21,520 nucleotides of DNA from Botryllus schlosseri. Taxonomy: Eukaryota; Chordata; Ascidiacea; Stolidobranchia; Styelidae. The position numbers were made by a program, and so were the translations under genes. The DNA lies in the NCBI GenBank assembly GCA_000444245.1, contig ATSW01002181.1:1-21520 (forward strand), written 5' to 3'. Under the pieces are notes generated by a model. The model saw nothing but the letters and a program-made list of their open reading frames with translations. It ran no database searches and had not been told where the DNA came from. Shown piece after piece: positions 19,572-21,520 of this stretch; positions within the stretch are counted from its first letter, which is position 1; each line of letters opens with the position of its first letter.

Positions 19572-20216
19572 TCAACTTTGAACGTAGAATTCACCACCTA
19601 TAGCCTTCTCGTGCGGCCGGAGCGTCTTTTAACTCTCGTTCAGTTCATCCTAGCCAAGATGCGATAATTTAAGCCAGTTATCTGTAAATGACTTGTGTCT
19701 TTTGATACGAAATTTTTGCCACGTCGCACCAGACCGATAAAGGGATAAGTAGGGATGGTGTGAGCGTGAGGTTGATGTCCGCATTTTGTGTGTGAGCCTC
19801 GGAAATTCGGTGATTCCCGTTAACAAGCGAAGCTTGGTAGGTTCTGCACTGTGAACCTATTTCATGTACACTGTACAGCATTACAATTTTCCACGCCATT
19901 ATTACGTGGCTTTGGTTGACATTTTTGCTTTTCAACTTCGAACCACTCTCCGAACGGCGCTGGCAGAATGAAAAGAAACTGAGCACTGAACGAGCCGGAA
20001 CCTTGCTTTTGGAATGCAGCTCAACACTGATAGTACATTAGAAATGACAGGAATTCGTATCGTCGCGGCACACTGCTATACAAGGAGTGATCTATCTATC
20101 TAGGTTCGGTACTGAAACACATGGCGCGAATACAACATATTTATTTGCTCCCATCGTTTGCGTGCCACTACATCGTCATTTGAAAACTAGAATGTAAATG
20201 ATAGTTCGGAAAGCAG
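19572..20216. other. Intergenic stretch with one unassigned minus-strand frame
   Basis: A 102-codon minus-strand frame (19986-19678) is open, but I recognise no domain, membrane segment or splice context in it. The remainder shows nothing specific. The right edge is the target duplication of the hAT element that follows. Confidence 0.35.
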
Positions 20217-20457
20217 GAGCTAACTAGGGTTAGTTCGGATATCAATAATTTTCACTATCCGGATAACGGATATATCCGGATATTTTGGAATTTATCTAAC
20301 CGGTTAACCGGATAATAACTGCTAAGTGAGACAATCGATTTCATTAGGTCTGCATGTAAAACGGATCGCAAAATCATTACACAGTGTTATTGTAGAGTAC
20401 CTATACCTACGCGCGCAGTATGAGCGAATACGAGAAAAACCACGCAAACTTAATGTT

Positions 20458-20760
20458 CACTGCTTCTGCAATGCCCTCTTTTTAAAGCACAGATGCATCA
20501 ATTGTGGGATCCTGTAGCCGGGACCGGAATTTTGTAACAAAGAGTCCCCGTTCATTGAATGCTTTTTCAGCTTCCACAGAAGTGGGCTGAATAGAAAGCA
20601 GCGCTTCGTAGAGAGTCAAAAGGTTGGCAGGTCGTACGCCGGAAACTTCAACGGCTTTACATCCTTTTGACCATCCTTATGTTTAGGTTTGGAGTACTAG
20701 AAGGACGACTAGATGATACTGGAATTGATGCCGACATGATACCTCGTCTAATTCACGTGA
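20458..20760 (-). pseudogene. Remnant of the hAT transposase C-terminus
   Basis: Read on the minus strand it parallels the end of the transposase at 9250-9531 nearly base for base: TATGTCGGCATCAATTCCAG is close to shared, then CTCTACGAAGCGCTGCTT and TCAGCCCACTTCTGTGGAAG. Small insertions and substitutions have broken the frame, so only a fossil of the dimerization region is left. Confidence 0.8.
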
Positions 20761-20888
20761 TCAGGCACGCAGCCAGCCGAAAATGTAGGGGGATTGAAAT
20801 AAAATCAGGGGGTTTCGATTTTTTTTTTCGATTTAATCATCAGCGGAAATCAATTACGCTTGCACGCACGCACATTTTTGCGAACATT

Positions 20889-21357
20889 CGATGTCATTCA
20901 GTTTCGCGGTGTCACTCTCAGTATCACTAATTAGAATACACTTAACGGCATATCGTCAACAAGCCATCGAGAGATAGGAGCCAATGCATGCTGGGTCCGA
21001 GATGGTTAGGCCAGCGATTATATCGTTCGTAGGCCTATTGCAGATGCGATTGTGTAGGTTAACGATAATATCGTGAGCACCAAGCCAATGAAGATGCGAT
21101 TGTGCAGGCCAGCGATGGAATAGTGTGTACACTGCATATGGCCTATTGCAGATGCGATTCTTCAATCCAGTGGAACTATCGGCTTGTTGAAGACGCGATA
21201 AATCAGGCCAGAGACGATAGGCGAGCGCGCGGCAATCAATGACCTAATTTAACGATCTTCTCAGCAGGAGATCGCGTCACATTACATTGTGCAATGTTTA
21301 CAGACGCATCTCGCTAATTGGCAACACGCTTCTCGTTAATCGGCCGCGCCAACACTG
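20889..21357 (-). repeat. Tandem-repeat module, second copy, inside the hAT element
   Basis: On the minus strand it begins CAGTGTTGGCGCGG at 21357, continues through AAGCGTGTTGCCAATTA and ATCTCCTGCTGAG and ends near GACACCGCGAAACTGAA, the same block order as 3102-3656. GGCCTATTGCAGATGCGATT recurs at 21032 and 21140, a spacing of 108, and AGATGCGATT also sits at 21092, so the unit is about 110 bp with a half-unit of about 54 bp. Confidence 0.7.
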
Positions 21358-21520
21358 AATACGACTTATTGAAGCTTACTAAAACGTGTAAAATGCATTA
21401 GCAACGATTCTTTTTTATCCGGTTAACCGGCAGAAAAATATCCGGATATCAGATAGTGAAAATACCTGCGGTTAACCGGTTAACCGTTATCCGGATAATC
21501 CAACCCTAGAGCTAACCAAG

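Larger units (their letters stand above)
20225..21508 (-). mobile_element. Internally replaced, inverted hAT element related to 6932-9756
   Basis: Its left end (TAGGGTTAGTTCGGATATCA) matches the right end of the larger hAT, and its right end inverted (TAGGGTTGGATTATCCGGAT) matches that element's left end, including the CCGGTTAACCGG and ATCCGGAT palindromes. Perfect 8-bp target duplications GAGCTAAC lie at 20217-20224 and 21509-21516. The 3' third of the transposase remains (20458-20760), while the rest is replaced by other sequence, including the repeat module at 20889-21357. At 1284 bp it is non-autonomous. Confidence 0.9.

Noticed and set aside
1-21520. CRISPR array, prokaryotic operon or toxin-antitoxin system
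   Set aside because: There are no regularly spaced repeats with spacers and no operon-like gene packing; introns and SINE/hAT elements show animal DNA.

Overview
The window looks like draft genome sequence from an invertebrate animal. It is AT-rich, has single ambiguous bases (9297, 9317, 9514), spliced genes with very short introns (47, 67 and 68 nt beside introns of about 280 to 2060 nt), animal BTB-Kelch and C-type-lectin/Ig genes, and dense DNA transposons plus a Penelope-like retroelement. A tunicate such as an ascidian would fit, but that is an inference from intron size and gene content, not a sequence identification.

Left part (1-6900): the end of an intact Kelch-repeat gene (to 779) and a related BTB-BACK-Kelch gene (5214-6873) whose reading frame changes three times, so it is probably decaying. 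Between them lie non-autonomous elements: a hAT-like element (807-1670), an older GACTCGAGTC-rich repeat (about 2347-4128) split by a TA-flanked DNA transposon (2910-3795), and a second short hAT-like element (4189-4646).

Middle (6932-10135): a nearly full-length hAT transposon with BED finger, RNase-H-like core and C-terminal dimerization region. It is disabled by an 11-bp duplication, an inserted tRNA-derived SINE with 13-bp target duplications, and an Asn where hAT transposases carry a catalytic Asp. It abuts another copy of the GACTCGAGTC-rich repeat.

Right part (11998-17355, minus strand): a gene I could assemble from eight exons with matching splice phases: signal peptide, first C-type lectin domain (EPN motif), a short Cys-bearing linker, a second compact C-type lectin domain and an I-set Ig domain. 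It has one in-frame stop in the second lectin domain. Its 2-kb intron carries a clean 857-bp hAT element with 8-bp target duplications. A 5'-truncated Penelope-like GIY-YIG fragment starts about 75 bp upstream of its start codon, and an inverted tail of the same family lies at 19337-19513, forming a long hairpin with a further short piece.

Far right (20225-21508): an internally rearranged, inverted relative of the middle hAT, bounded by perfect 8-bp target duplications. Its interior was replaced by a tandem-repeat module that is also present inside the unrelated TA-flanked transposon at 3102-3656. This module shared between two transposon families is the most unusual thing I found. I saw no organised new defence or metabolic system.
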